The notes under the pieces are model-generated. The model did no database searches. It saw nothing but the letters and a program-made list of their open reading frames with translations, and had not been told where the DNA came from. 64,000 nt of DNA, taken from an uncultured Elusimicrobiales bacterium. Lineage in GTDB: Bacteria; Elusimicrobiota; Elusimicrobia; Elusimicrobiales; Elusimicrobiaceae. Within the stretch, counting starts at the first letter, position 1; each line of letters starts with the position of its first letter. Shown in pieces: positions 1-7,870 of the stretch. Made by a program: the position numbers and the translations under genes. The stretch lies in contig CALUXB010000001.1 in the NCBI GenBank assembly GCA_944324645.1, forward strand, positions 186,001 to 250,000, given 5' to 3'.

Positions 1-2550
1 AACAATGTGGACAACACCAATTACGTGCCTATCTTTGCAGAAAACAACGGCGACGGATATGAAGTGTTCCGCTATTTGTACGGCTCGGTGGCCAAATATA
101 AAGAGCAGAACGATACCGCAAACATTATGGACCAGGCGTTGAATTTGACCTTTGATACCACCTCTGTCTATAATGACAGCCTCTACGCCAACCGCAATTT
201 TGATTCTATGGACTTCACGCAGCACAAAGAGTTCCGCTTCCTGCTTTACAGCAAGCCTTCCAATGCAGGCTCTGAGTTCTTCTTAAAGGTGGGTACGGAT
301 GAAAATTACGACAAAGTGATCGTGCCGCTGGATTTTGGCACGGCGCAATGGCGGCTGATTTCCCTGCGTATGGTGGACAGTGACGGGGACGGCATTGCAG
401 ATACATTGGAAAATGCTTCTAATGAAGAATATGGCGTTCGGGTGTTGAACAGACGCACCAACGGCGGCATATTAAATTTTAAAAAAGTCAGTATGATTAT
501 GGCGGGTGTAGAGAAAGAAACAGATCCGGAAAATACAAATCCTGAAGACCCCGCCGCCTATACCGGCACCGGCAGCAGCGGGGAAGTGTGGTTAAATGTG
601 ATTCACTTGGCCGAATCGGTGACCACAGAGGGGACGGCTTATAAGGTGGACGGCGTAGTGCGTTTAGACGGCTGGGGCAGTATGGGGGCCAAATATAAAC
701 ATATGGACGGCACGTTCCAAACCCCGCTGACTGTGGCCAAAGAGCAGGAAATCACGGAAGAAGAATATTTCGTCAACGTAGATAAATTCCAACATTTCCC
801 GGTGAAAGCCACATTAAACCGCAGCACCACCATTACTCCTAACGTAACCGATACGGAAGACTACAACACCATCAGCTCGTTGGATAAAGGTACTGTAGAA
901 CGCCAGCAGGCCAATGTGCGCGGGGACTTTATTAAAGACAATTTGCCCCAGGTCGGTCTGCAATATACGATGGAGCAAGTGGATTATGATTTGCTGCAGC
1001 GCAAAGACAAAGAGCAAACCTACGCCGTTACCGTAACCCATAACACGCAAGGCGCGGTCAAGAGTTTAAACGCGGGCTATTCTTATACAGATACTACCAT
1101 TGATTACGCCAAAGAAATGCATTTGGTGTCTGAGAGCAATTATAATACGCAGGAAGAAACCCAGCGTATGAATTTTAAAATGAATTACGAGCCGACCAAA
1201 AACTTTAACTTTACGCCCAATTACAGCTTAACCCAAAGCAAAGAAGAACGCACCCAATTTAAAGAAGCCGAGCCCGGCTATAACGGACGCTACCCCAAAG
1301 GGATGAGCCAAAATGCCGGCTTTAACAGTACCTGGCGTATTGCCAAGTGGCTGGCCCCGTCCGTAAGTTACAGCATTTCCACCACGGAAACGAATAATTT
1401 AATGGAAACGGTTTTTAATAGAGGCAAAGACAATGAAGAAATTTATGATATCGGGCAGCTTAAGAGCTTAAACCGTAATGCTGACGGCGGTATTTCGCTT
1501 ACTTTAAACGGCAATGAAATTTTGCCTAAAAGCAAGTTGTTTAAAAATTTTGTTATTTCCTCCAGTTACCGCTTGCAGGACGCCGATTCCTGGAACAATG
1601 TTGACGAAGATTTTGACGGACGGACCGAACTGTGGATACGTTCCTCCCTTTCCGGCACGGGCAAACATTCCAGCCGCCAAAGCCTGATTTTGCGCGATAC
1701 GATTACCTCGTCCCAGCGGTGGAGCCCGCTGGCGGAATATAATTTGGGCGGGGCGCTCTCTCCGCTTAAGACCATTTCGCTGCTTAATAACTTTACCCAA
1801 AGTATTCAGCAAAACAACCAAACCGGCACCGAATATGAATCCAAGAGTATGACGCTGCCGGATATGGTGTTTTCTATCTCCGATGTGGAAAAGTTTTTCT
1901 ATGGCGGACGTTGGATTAGCTCTACCAATATCAAGCTGCGCTACAGCGAAGTGCAAAACACTACTGTAGATAGCGACGACCAAACCCAGCGCAAATACGG
2001 CGGGGATTTGCGCTTTCTGCTGTTTAACACATTTGATACGGTGCTGATTTACGATAAGCAAGCCTCACATAAAAACGACTTAATAGCCGGACAGAGCCTG
2101 GAAGCCATAGACGGAGAAGATTTCTCCGCCCAGACATCTTTCTATTTGGGTAACTGGCGTTTTACCCCCAAAATCGTCTATAGCAATTACGAAAAACGCC
2201 TGGTGCGCGGGCAACTTAGCGAAAGCAGCAAAGAAGTGACCCCTAGCTTAAACGTCCGGCTGGACTTTAATTTGCCGCGCGGCATCAAATTGCCGTTTAT
2301 TAACCGGATGTATAATGCCACCAATCGTGTGATTTGGAACACCACCATTGCCTATACCACCAAAGAGTCCCCGGTGGAAGTAAAAGACAACTATGATTTG
2401 CTGGATTTGACTTCTTCGCTGGATTATGAACTGTCTCAGAATTTGCGTCTGAATTTGGCAGGCAGCCTGCAATGGCTCAAACACGCCTATGTGGAAACCG
2501 AAGATTATATGGCCTACAGCTTGGCGGCCAATGTTACTATCCAATTTTAA
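1..2550 (+). CDS. Large outer-membrane beta-barrel protein, C-terminal part (SprA-like?)
   Basis: The reading frame is open from the first base, so the true start lies outside the window and only the last ~850 residues are visible. The first ~230 residues contain a jelly-roll-like region with an aspartate-rich, calcium-loop-like motif (DSDGDGIADTLE, near base 375) and the phrase GEVWLNVIHLAE, which resembles the repeat boundaries of SprA-type giant barrel proteins. The rest is rich in alternating aromatic and polar residues (for example SYSISTTET, WRFTPKIVYSNY), typical of amphipathic beta strands, and the protein ends in phenylalanine (NVTIQF), the usual terminal signature of barrels inserted by BAM. 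It probably sits in the outer membrane. Seen: strand-like periodicity and the terminal F. Inferred: the relation to SprA, which would need a structure prediction. comF starts only 25 bases after its stop codon. Confidence 0.55.
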   Translation, partial: NNVDNTNYVPIFAENNGDGYEVFRYLYGSVAKYKEQNDTANIMDQALNLTFDTTSVYNDSLYANRNFDSMDFTQHKEFRFLLYSKPSNAGSEFFLKVGTDENYDKVIVPLDFGTAQWRLISLRMVDSDGDGIADTLENASNEEYGVRVLNRRTNGGILNFKKVSMIMAGVEKETDPENTNPEDPAAYTGTGSSGEVWLNVIHLAESVTTEGTAYKVDGVVRLDGWGSMGAKYKHMDGTFQTPLTVAKEQEITEEEYFVNVDKFQHFPVKATLNRSTTITPNVTDTEDYNTISSLDKGTVERQQANVRGDFIKDNLPQVGLQYTMEQVDYDLLQRKDKEQTYAVTVTHNTQGAVKSLNAGYSYTDTTIDYAKEMHLVSESNYNTQEETQRMNFKMNYEPTKNFNFTPNYSLTQSKEERTQFKEAEPGYNGRYPKGMSQNAGFNSTWRIAKWLAPSVSYSISTTETNNLMETVFNRGKDNEEIYDIGQLKSLNRNADGGISLTLNGNEILPKSKLFKNFVISSSYRLQDADSWNNVDEDFDGRTELWIRSSLSGTGKHSSRQSLILRDTITSSQRWSPLAEYNLGGALSPLKTISLLNNFTQSIQQNNQTGTEYESKSMTLPDMVFSISDVEKFFYGGRWISSTNIKLRYSEVQNTTVDSDDQTQRKYGGDLRFLLFNTFDTVLIYDKQASHKNDLIAGQSLEAIDGEDFSAQTSFYLGNWRFTPKIVYSNYEKRLVRGQLSESSKEVTPSLNVRLDFNLPRGIKLPFINRMYNATNRVIWNTTIAYTTKESPVEVKDNYDLLDLTSSLDYELSQNLRLNLAGSLQWLKHAYVETEDYMAYSLAANVTIQF

Positions 2551-2575
2551 GCATTTGCGGGAAGGAGTGTTATAT

Positions 2576-3268
2576 GTGCTTTTCCCGCGTACGTGCTACA
2601 GCTGCGGGCGGGATTTGCCTTTAGGTGCACCGGGCCCGCTGTGCCGCGCCTGTCAAGAGGCGGTAGAAGAAGTGGGCCCGCGCTATTGTGCTTGCTGCGG
2701 CCAGCCTTTGCCAGATGGCGGGGCGCATTGTTTCCATTGCCGCGGCAGCAAAATACGCCGCCGTCAATGCACGCTTATCCGTTCTGCCTGGGTATTTGGG
2801 CCACAAGTGCGGGCGCTGGTGCACGCTTTTAAATATGCAGACCAAACGTACTTGGCAGATTTTCTGGCGGAATATATGGCACAGAAGTGGGCTTTATATC
2901 CAGAGCTTGCGCAGGCGCAGCTTTTACTTCCGGTGCCGCTGCATCCTCGCAAACAGAAAGCCAGAGGGTACAACCAATCAGAGCTGTTAGCCCGGCAGTT
3001 GGGCGAAAAGTGCCATTTGCCAGTGGACAGCTGCTCTTTGGTGCGCGTGCGCAACACCCCCAGCCAAACGGGTTTTGGCCGGGAGGGACGCTTGCAGAAT
3101 ATGAGCGGGGCTTTTGCTTGCGTCCGCCCGGGCGCAGTACAAGGCAAAATAGTGCTTCTTATAGATGATGTAGCCACTACCGGTGCTACGTTAGAGGGCT
3201 GTGCCGAGGCCTTAAAAGCCGCCGGCGCCAAAAAAGTAATGGCTTATACTTTGGCGCGGGAAATATAA
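2576..3268 (+). CDS. comF: ComF family amidophosphoribosyltransferase-like protein
   Basis: 230 residues. The N-terminus carries a double zinc ribbon: CYSCG and CRAC, then CACCG and CFHC. The C-terminal half is a phosphoribosyltransferase fold with the PRPP-binding loop IVLLIDDVATTGAT near residue 195. ComF proteins act in the cytoplasm during natural transformation, probably helping single-stranded DNA reach the recombination machinery; the role here is inferred by family. Start choice: a GTG at 2576 is preceded by a strong ribosome site, GAAGGAG at 2561-2567, with 8 nt spacing. An in-frame ATG at 2531 would overlap the upstream gene by 20 nt but has no visible ribosome site. Neighbours are cell-envelope genes rather than other competence genes, though pilins and pilT occur elsewhere in the window. 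Confidence 0.85.
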   Translation: MLFPRTCYSCGRDLPLGAPGPLCRACQEAVEEVGPRYCACCGQPLPDGGAHCFHCRGSKIRRRQCTLIRSAWVFGPQVRALVHAFKYADQTYLADFLAEYMAQKWALYPELAQAQLLLPVPLHPRKQKARGYNQSELLARQLGEKCHLPVDSCSLVRVRNTPSQTGFGREGRLQNMSGAFACVRPGAVQGKIVLLIDDVATTGATLEGCAEALKAAGAKKVMAYTLAREI

Positions 3269-3443
3269 CCCGTCCTGCTGAAAAAGAGCCCTGCCCTGCA
3301 TCGCGCCGCAGAGAAGCAGCAGGCCGCTTTGCTTTAAAACGGGGGCCGCGCGGAGTTTTCTTGCCCCCGATACCTGCCAATGCCGCCAAATTGGCGTTAA
3401 GACAAAAGGGACGAAAAATTGCCGTGGCGGAACAACAAAGGCA

Positions 3444-3599
3444 CCCTTGGGTTAGGCCCTCAAGCGTGCCGGGGCAAATATTTTCCACGCAAGTGCCACG
3501 TAGTTGGTAACCTAGGGCTAGGTCCTCAGTCGTGCCGAGGCAAATAATGCAGGCAGAAGCCGCCAAAGCATAAACCTAGTGCTAGGCCCGCTGCGGCGG
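3444..3599 (+). repeat. Degenerate direct repeats, two full copies and one partial
   Basis: Copy 1 is at 3444-3480 and copy 2 at 3511-3546. They share the frame CCT-GGG-TAGG-CCTCA, then CGTGCCG-GGCAAATA. A shorter third piece at 3573-3599 begins AACCTAGTGCTAGGCCC. The units are 65-70 bases apart and differ at several positions, so the array is old or under weak constraint. Function unknown. Confidence 0.6.
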
Positions 3600-3679
3600 A
3601 TTTTGGCTTAAGAGCTAAAAGCCCCCGGCGAGCCGCTTTGTGGGGCGTTGGATTTTTAGAACAGGGAGCTGTTGCGGTG

Positions 3680-3708
3680 TTGGTGCCCCGGCTGAAAATT
3701 ACTATAAT
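3680..3708 (+). promoter_or_regulatory. Sigma-70-like promoter of waaA, probably leaderless
   Basis: TTGGTG at 3680-3685, a 17-nt spacer, and a perfect TATAAT at 3703-3708. The start codon follows the -10 box by only 7 nt, so transcription should begin at or next to the ATG and no Shine-Dalgarno sequence is present. Confidence 0.6.
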
Positions 3709-3715
3709 AAAATAT

Positions 3716-4996
3716 ATGGGCAACTTTTTGCTGTTTCTAACCAATTTGGCCTTTCCTTTTGCCGCGCTGGGCGTGTTGCTGGGTTTTGTCTTTTCGCCGC
3801 GCCGGCGGGTGCTTAAGACTCTAAAACAAGAATTAAAAGAGCGTTTTGCGCTGGAAGACGCCTGCGCCATTCCTCAAGGGGTGTTGTGGGTGCACTGTGC
3901 CAGCGTGGGGGAAGTAAAGTCCGTATCGGGGCTGCTTAGAGAGCTTAAGAAGTTTTATAAAAAAGAGTTGCTGGTAACCACCAGCACCGCCGCCGGCAAA
4001 GCCGAAGCAGAAAAAAACCCTGACATTACCAAAGCTTTATTGGCGCCGCTGGATTTTTATCCCAATGTGCGGCGTTTTTTACGTATGGCCCGCCCGCACC
4101 GTTTATTTATTGTAGAGCGGGAAATTTGGCCCAATATGATTGCAGCTGCCGAACGGGAAAACATCCCTGTCATTTTGCTTAATGCCCGCATCTCCCGCAA
4201 AAGCACGCAGGCGTATCAATATGTGCGTCCCTTGTTTCAAATGCTTTTTAGCCGGGTTAGCCTAGCTTGTATGCAAGATGAAGACGCCGCCAGGCGCTAT
4301 GAAAGCTTAGGCTTGCCGGCAGAGCGCCTGTTTGTCTGCGGCAATGTAAAATATGATACGCTAAATGATAAGCCGGCTAAGCTAAAAGAGGCCAAGTCTT
4401 TAATGAAAAAGCTGGGCTGGGAAAAGTCCCCGGTATTGGTGTGCGGCAGCACGCACCCGCTGGAGGAAAGCCTGATTTTAAAGGCGGCACCCGTTTGGGC
4501 GGAGCAAGGGATTAAAATTATCTTCGCCCCACGCCATTTGGAACGCAAAGAGGAAATTAAAGCCGCTTTGAAAAAACAGCCGCTGGCTTATGGGGTGCTT
4601 AGCGATAAAAAACTGCCCAAAAATTGTGTGCTACTTTGTGCAGATACTATGGGTTTTTTGCAGTCGCTCTATGCCTGTGGAAATTTGGCTTTTGTAGGGG
4701 GGAGCATCGCCCCGCGCGGTGCGCATAATTTGCTGGAGCCCGCTATTTTGGGCAAAACCGTTTTGTTTGGCAGAAGTTTCCACAACACGCCGGATACTGC
4801 GCACGCCTTGCTGGCCTCTGGCGGCGGGGTGTTGGTGGACGAAACGAATTTTCAGCAGACCGTTTCCCGGTTGTTCAGGGAACCTGCTGTATTGGAGAAT
4901 ATGGCCGCTAAAGCGCGGCAAACGGCCCTGGGTTTTAAAGGGGCCACGCAAAAAATTATGGAATCGGTGAATCATTATGAACGAAAATCAGCCTAA
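3716..4996 (+). CDS. waaA: 3-deoxy-D-manno-octulosonic acid (Kdo) transferase
   Basis: 426 residues, the usual length for WaaA/KdtA, which transfers Kdo from CMP-Kdo to lipid A at the inner face of the cytoplasmic membrane. An N-terminal membrane anchor (LLFLTNLAFPFAALGVLLG) is followed by family motifs: WVHCASVGEV near residue 62, VTTSTAAGK, VEREIWPNM, LLNARIS, and in the C-terminal Rossmann domain CGSTHPLEE, FAPRHLER and GGSIAPRGAHNLLEPA. The start at 3716 was chosen because an upstream in-frame extension would lie in the promoter. The next gene overlaps the end by 20 nt, suggesting a lipopolysaccharide-core operon. Nothing odd is seen in the motifs. Confidence 0.93.
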   Translation: MGNFLLFLTNLAFPFAALGVLLGFVFSPRRRVLKTLKQELKERFALEDACAIPQGVLWVHCASVGEVKSVSGLLRELKKFYKKELLVTTSTAAGKAEAEKNPDITKALLAPLDFYPNVRRFLRMARPHRLFIVEREIWPNMIAAAERENIPVILLNARISRKSTQAYQYVRPLFQMLFSRVSLACMQDEDAARRYESLGLPAERLFVCGNVKYDTLNDKPAKLKEAKSLMKKLGWEKSPVLVCGSTHPLEESLILKAAPVWAEQGIKIIFAPRHLERKEEIKAALKKQPLAYGVLSDKKLPKNCVLLCADTMGFLQSLYACGNLAFVGGSIAPRGAHNLLEPAILGKTVLFGRSFHNTPDTAHALLASGGGVLVDETNFQQTVSRLFREPAVLENMAAKARQTALGFKGATQKIMESVNHYERKSA

Positions 4997-6512
4997 AATC
5001 TTGGTGGTACGCCTCTCTTCACTGGGTGATATCGTGCTTTCTTCTCCGGTGTACAAAAATTTAAAGGCCAAATGGCCTAATAGCCATATCACGCTGTTAG
5101 TAAAACCCCAGTTTGCGCAGGTTTTGGCAGGGCACCCGGATATTGATGAAATTATGGTGGCCAAAAAGGGCCTCTGGGCCAATATCCGCCAGGTGCGCGC
5201 GGGGCATTTTACGCATTATTTGGATTTGCATTCCAATTTAAAAAGCATATTAATCGGCTTTTTTAGCCATATTCCCAACAAGCTGCGCTACAGCAAAAAC
5301 CCGGTGGCGCGCCGGCTGTATGTAAAGTTTAAAAAGAATTCCCCCGTGCTGGAAAAGCACACCCTGCAGCGTTATTTGGAAACACTCAAAGGCTGGGACG
5401 TGCCGGTGCAGTATAAAAACCCCGAACTGGGGGACTGGGCGTATAAACACGCCAATTTGGAAGGTAAAAAAATTAATAAAATCGGTATTTTTCAAACGTC
5501 ATTTATTGGGGACAGCGTGCTGACCACGCCGCTTATCCAAAAAACCGCCAAATTATTTCCAGATACCAAAATCGTAGTCATTACCCGCCCGCAGACGGAA
5601 GATATTTTCCGCCCGATGAAAGAGGTGGACCAAATTATCTTAAATGACAAAAAGGGTTGGAATAAAATATTTGGCGTGTGGAAAACTGCCCAAGCCATTA
5701 AAGACGCCGGCATTGATATCCTTTTGGTGCCGCACCGCAGCTTCCGCAGTGCGCTGATTGCCTGGCTCAGCCGCGTGCCTATACGCATTGGTTTTACCTC
5801 CAGCGAAGGGTGGTTCCTCTATACCAAGACGATACCGTTTAACTGGATGATACACGATGCAGAGCGCAACCTCTCTTTGCTGCACGGCATCGTAAAAGAA
5901 AATTTCAAGGCAGAAAAACTCAATATGCGCTATGCCCCCTCCGCGGAAGAAAATGTGGCCCGCCTGATGAAAGATTTTAACCTGGAAGGTAAAACTTTGG
6001 TGGGCATTCATCCGGGTTCCGCCTGGCCGACCAAATGCTGGCCGTTTGAAAATTTTGCAGAGCTTATTAGCCGCATTGAAACGGAGCTGCACTTGCAGAC
6101 GGTCATTGTGGGCGGCGGCAGAAAAGATGCCGATTTGGGCGAAAAACTCTGCCAAATCTCCCAGGGACACTGCGCCAACTTGTGCGGTAAGACCAGCCTG
6201 GCGGATTTGATGGCGCTGATGCCGCATTTTAAACTTTTTATCACCAACGATTCCGGCCCAATGCACATAGCCACCGCTTTTAATGTGCCTACGCTGGCTA
6301 TCTTCGGCCCGACCACGCGTGAGCTGGGTTTCTTCCCATACGGGCACGGGCACCGCGTGCTGGAAGTGAAAGGTTTGGATTGCCGCCCCTGCGCTTTGCA
6401 CGGCGGGCGCAAATGCCCCAAAGGCCATTTTAAATGTATGCGCCTGATTACGGTAGATGATGTGTTTAAAAACGTAAAAGAAATGTTGCAGGAAAACGGC
6501 GTAATTAAGTAA
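4977..6512 (+). CDS. Heptosyltransferase (GT9) with an extra N-terminal half domain
   Basis: 511 residues against ~350 for ordinary heptosyltransferases. Residues ~165-511 form a complete GT9 enzyme: NKIGIFQTSFIGDSVLTTP, then GIHPGSAWPTKCWP, and NDSGPMHIATAFNVPTLAIFGPT in the ADP-heptose-binding domain. Residues ~5-155 repeat the N-terminal GT9 Rossmann half (ILVVRLSSLGDIVLSSPVYK) but lack a partner C-terminal nucleotide-binding half. The second part probably adds heptose to Kdo-lipid A, as WaaF does. The role of the extra acceptor-type half domain is unknown; it could position a second acceptor or be a remnant of two fused genes. It overlaps waaA by 20 nt, so translational coupling is likely. 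A terminator follows at 6527. Function by family is well supported; exact linkage specificity is not. Confidence 0.85.
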   Translation: MNENQPKILVVRLSSLGDIVLSSPVYKNLKAKWPNSHITLLVKPQFAQVLAGHPDIDEIMVAKKGLWANIRQVRAGHFTHYLDLHSNLKSILIGFFSHIPNKLRYSKNPVARRLYVKFKKNSPVLEKHTLQRYLETLKGWDVPVQYKNPELGDWAYKHANLEGKKINKIGIFQTSFIGDSVLTTPLIQKTAKLFPDTKIVVITRPQTEDIFRPMKEVDQIILNDKKGWNKIFGVWKTAQAIKDAGIDILLVPHRSFRSALIAWLSRVPIRIGFTSSEGWFLYTKTIPFNWMIHDAERNLSLLHGIVKENFKAEKLNMRYAPSAEENVARLMKDFNLEGKTLVGIHPGSAWPTKCWPFENFAELISRIETELHLQTVIVGGGRKDADLGEKLCQISQGHCANLCGKTSLADLMALMPHFKLFITNDSGPMHIATAFNVPTLAIFGPTTRELGFFPYGHGHRVLEVKGLDCRPCALHGGRKCPKGHFKCMRLITVDDVFKNVKEMLQENGVIK

Positions 6513-6526
6513 ATCTGTTTCAAGCT

Positions 6527-6563
6527 AAAGCGGGCATACCTTTAATGGGTATGCCCGCTTTTT
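6527..6563 (+). terminator. Rho-independent terminator
   Basis: Stem AAGCGGGCATACC / GGGTATGCCCGCTT with a 6-nt loop and a T run, just after the heptosyltransferase stop codon. Confidence 0.9.
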
Positions 6564-6692
6564 GCTGCTAAAAAGGCAGATAAAATCAGCCAAGGCTTTC
6601 TTTTTGCAGGCAGACTTAAGATAAACTCATACAAATCCCGCTTTGGGTTTATATTTGCTGGATTTAGAGCAGTGTTAGATTTTGCAAAGCAA

Positions 6693-6716
6693 AACCCCCG
6701 CTTAAAAGCGGGGGTT
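6693..6716 (-). terminator. Terminator of the RNase P RNA gene
   Basis: Read on the minus strand: AACCCCCGC, a TTTT-containing loop, GCGGGGGTT and then TTTT. It lies ~10 bases beyond the 3' end of the RNA gene. Confidence 0.85.
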
Positions 6717-6724
6717 AGAAGAAG

Positions 6725-7058
6725 CTGACGGCCCATACCCCAGATTCTGTCGGGCGTTTGCACGCCCGTAAGAGCCATTACTCTAAGCGGCCTACTCTGC
6801 CTCTGACGCGGGACACGTATGGGCATATTTGGCCTTGCTCCTTGCGGGGTTTGCCTTGCCGCACGCGTTGCCTTGTGCGCGGTGCGCTCTTACCGCACCT
6901 TTTCACCCTTGCCCGAAGGCGGTATATTTTCTGTGGCACTTTCCGTCCGCACGGATTTTACCCCGTACGGCCCCTGCTTTCGCAGGGCGCATTTCCCTGT
7001 GGAGTCCGGAAGTTCCTCCTAAGGCAATTAAGCCAAAGGCGGCTCTCTGGGCCGTCAA
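6725..7058 (-). ncRNA. rnpB: RNase P RNA (class A)
   Basis: The minus strand has the core signatures of bacterial RNase P RNA: GAGGAACTTCCGGACTCC near the 5' end (usually GAGGAAAGTCCGGGCTCC), GGACGGAAAGTGCCACAGAA, and a 3' closing strand. The P1 stem is visible as GACGGCCC at the 5' end pairing with GGGCCGTC at the 3' end (plus-strand 7048-7055 and 6727-6734), which sets the ends to within a few bases. Length ~335 nt is normal. It is the ribozyme that trims tRNA 5' leaders. It lies 34 bases behind the RNase HI gene on the same strand and is followed by a strong terminator. Small plus-strand frames across it are not genes. Confidence 0.95.
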
Positions 7059-7092
7059 ATGATAGGCTGGCTGTTCGGGTTTTATGCCGGCC

Positions 7093-7776
7093 TTAAAAAT
7101 CTTCAAAGAGCGAGGGCTGTTTTAGCGGCCCTTTTTTCTTGTTTGCCGCCTGTTGTTTGGTTCTGGGCCGAGCCTGTGCGGAGGCCTTTTGTAATTTCGG
7201 CGCGGCGGCCGTTTGCGCGGTGGCGCTGGCAGCCGGTTGAGCGGGCTGTTTGGAAGCGGGGTTTGGCTGCTGCACTGCGTGGTGGACAATTTCTACCGTT
7301 ACTCCGTTGACGATATTATCTTGTGGCGCGGGCCACGGTGCCGGAGCGGGGAGATTGTGAATGGGGTTAAATCCCACCGATTGTTTTAAGTCCATCGCTT
7401 TATTTGCCAAAGCGTCCGGCTCTTTATTTAAATGGCGCAATACGTGGCGGATTTGAATGGCAAAGGGCCGGGCCAAGGCGCGTATTTCCTGCATACGGGC
7501 GGCTAAATCCGGGTGTTTGATTTTATATTCCCCTTGATATTGTTTCACCAAAAGCAAAGAGTCTGAAATAATTTCCAAATCGGACGCGCCCAGCTCAGCG
7601 GCTTTAATCAGCGCCAGTTTGAGTGCTGTATATTCGGCCTGGTTGTTGGTGCAGTGCGGCATAAAATAGCCCTCTTGGGAGAGGATTTTGCCGTTCTGAT
7701 CCTTAATAACGAACGCCGCCGCCCCCGGGCCGGGGTTTCCGCGGCTGCCGCCGTCTATATTAATAATTACGCGCAT
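7093..7776 (-). CDS. rnhA: RNase HI with a long tail ending in a clamp-binding-like motif
   Basis: 227 residues. Residues 1-~130 are an RNase HI-like domain: NIDGGSRGNPGPGAAAF with the first catalytic Asp, NNQAEYTAL with the Glu, ISDSLLLVKQ with the second Asp, and NKEPDALAN with the last Asp. It should cut RNA in RNA-DNA hybrids. Residues ~140-215 are a Pro/Ala/Gln/Lys-rich linker of low complexity. The extreme C-terminus is KQPSLFEDF, which fits the beta sliding-clamp pentapeptide Q-x-S-L-F; that reading is an inference from the motif. No Shine-Dalgarno is visible; a TAAAAT box lies exactly 6 nt before the ATG, so the mRNA may be leaderless. RNase P RNA follows on the same strand. Confidence 0.88.
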   Translation of the reverse strand: MRVIINIDGGSRGNPGPGAAAFVIKDQNGKILSQEGYFMPHCTNNQAEYTALKLALIKAAELGASDLEIISDSLLLVKQYQGEYKIKHPDLAARMQEIRALARPFAIQIRHVLRHLNKEPDALANKAMDLKQSVGFNPIHNLPAPAPWPAPQDNIVNGVTVEIVHHAVQQPNPASKQPAQPAASATAQTAAAPKLQKASAQARPRTKQQAANKKKGPLKQPSLFEDF

Positions 7777-7870
7777 AAAATTATTTTAGCAAATACCATA
7801 CAGCTCCCGCTGGAGCCTGCCGCGAGCAAACGAACCGGCACCACGCGTTGGAGTGCGTGGCGTGTAAGCT

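Larger units (their letters stand above)
3269..3715. other. Long intergenic region with degenerate repeats
   Basis: About 450 bases without a convincing gene. Short frames here lack recognisable domains and ribosome sites. The right half carries a degenerate direct-repeat family (annotated separately) and the last 40 bases hold the promoter of the next gene. A similar GC-rich, repeat-bearing gap lies at 37744-38150. Confidence 0.6.

Noticed and set aside
2593..3168. Alternative frames inside comF and on its opposite strand
   Set aside because: Overlap a gene with four CxxC motifs and a PRPP loop; no independent signals.
5640..6428. 262-codon minus-strand frame opposite the heptosyltransferase
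   Set aside because: Shadow of a gene with clear GT9 motifs; no ribosome site or family features.
6758..7310. Several plus-strand frames of 65-112 codons
   Set aside because: They lie across RNase P RNA and the RNase HI gene and have Arg/Pro-rich random-like translations.
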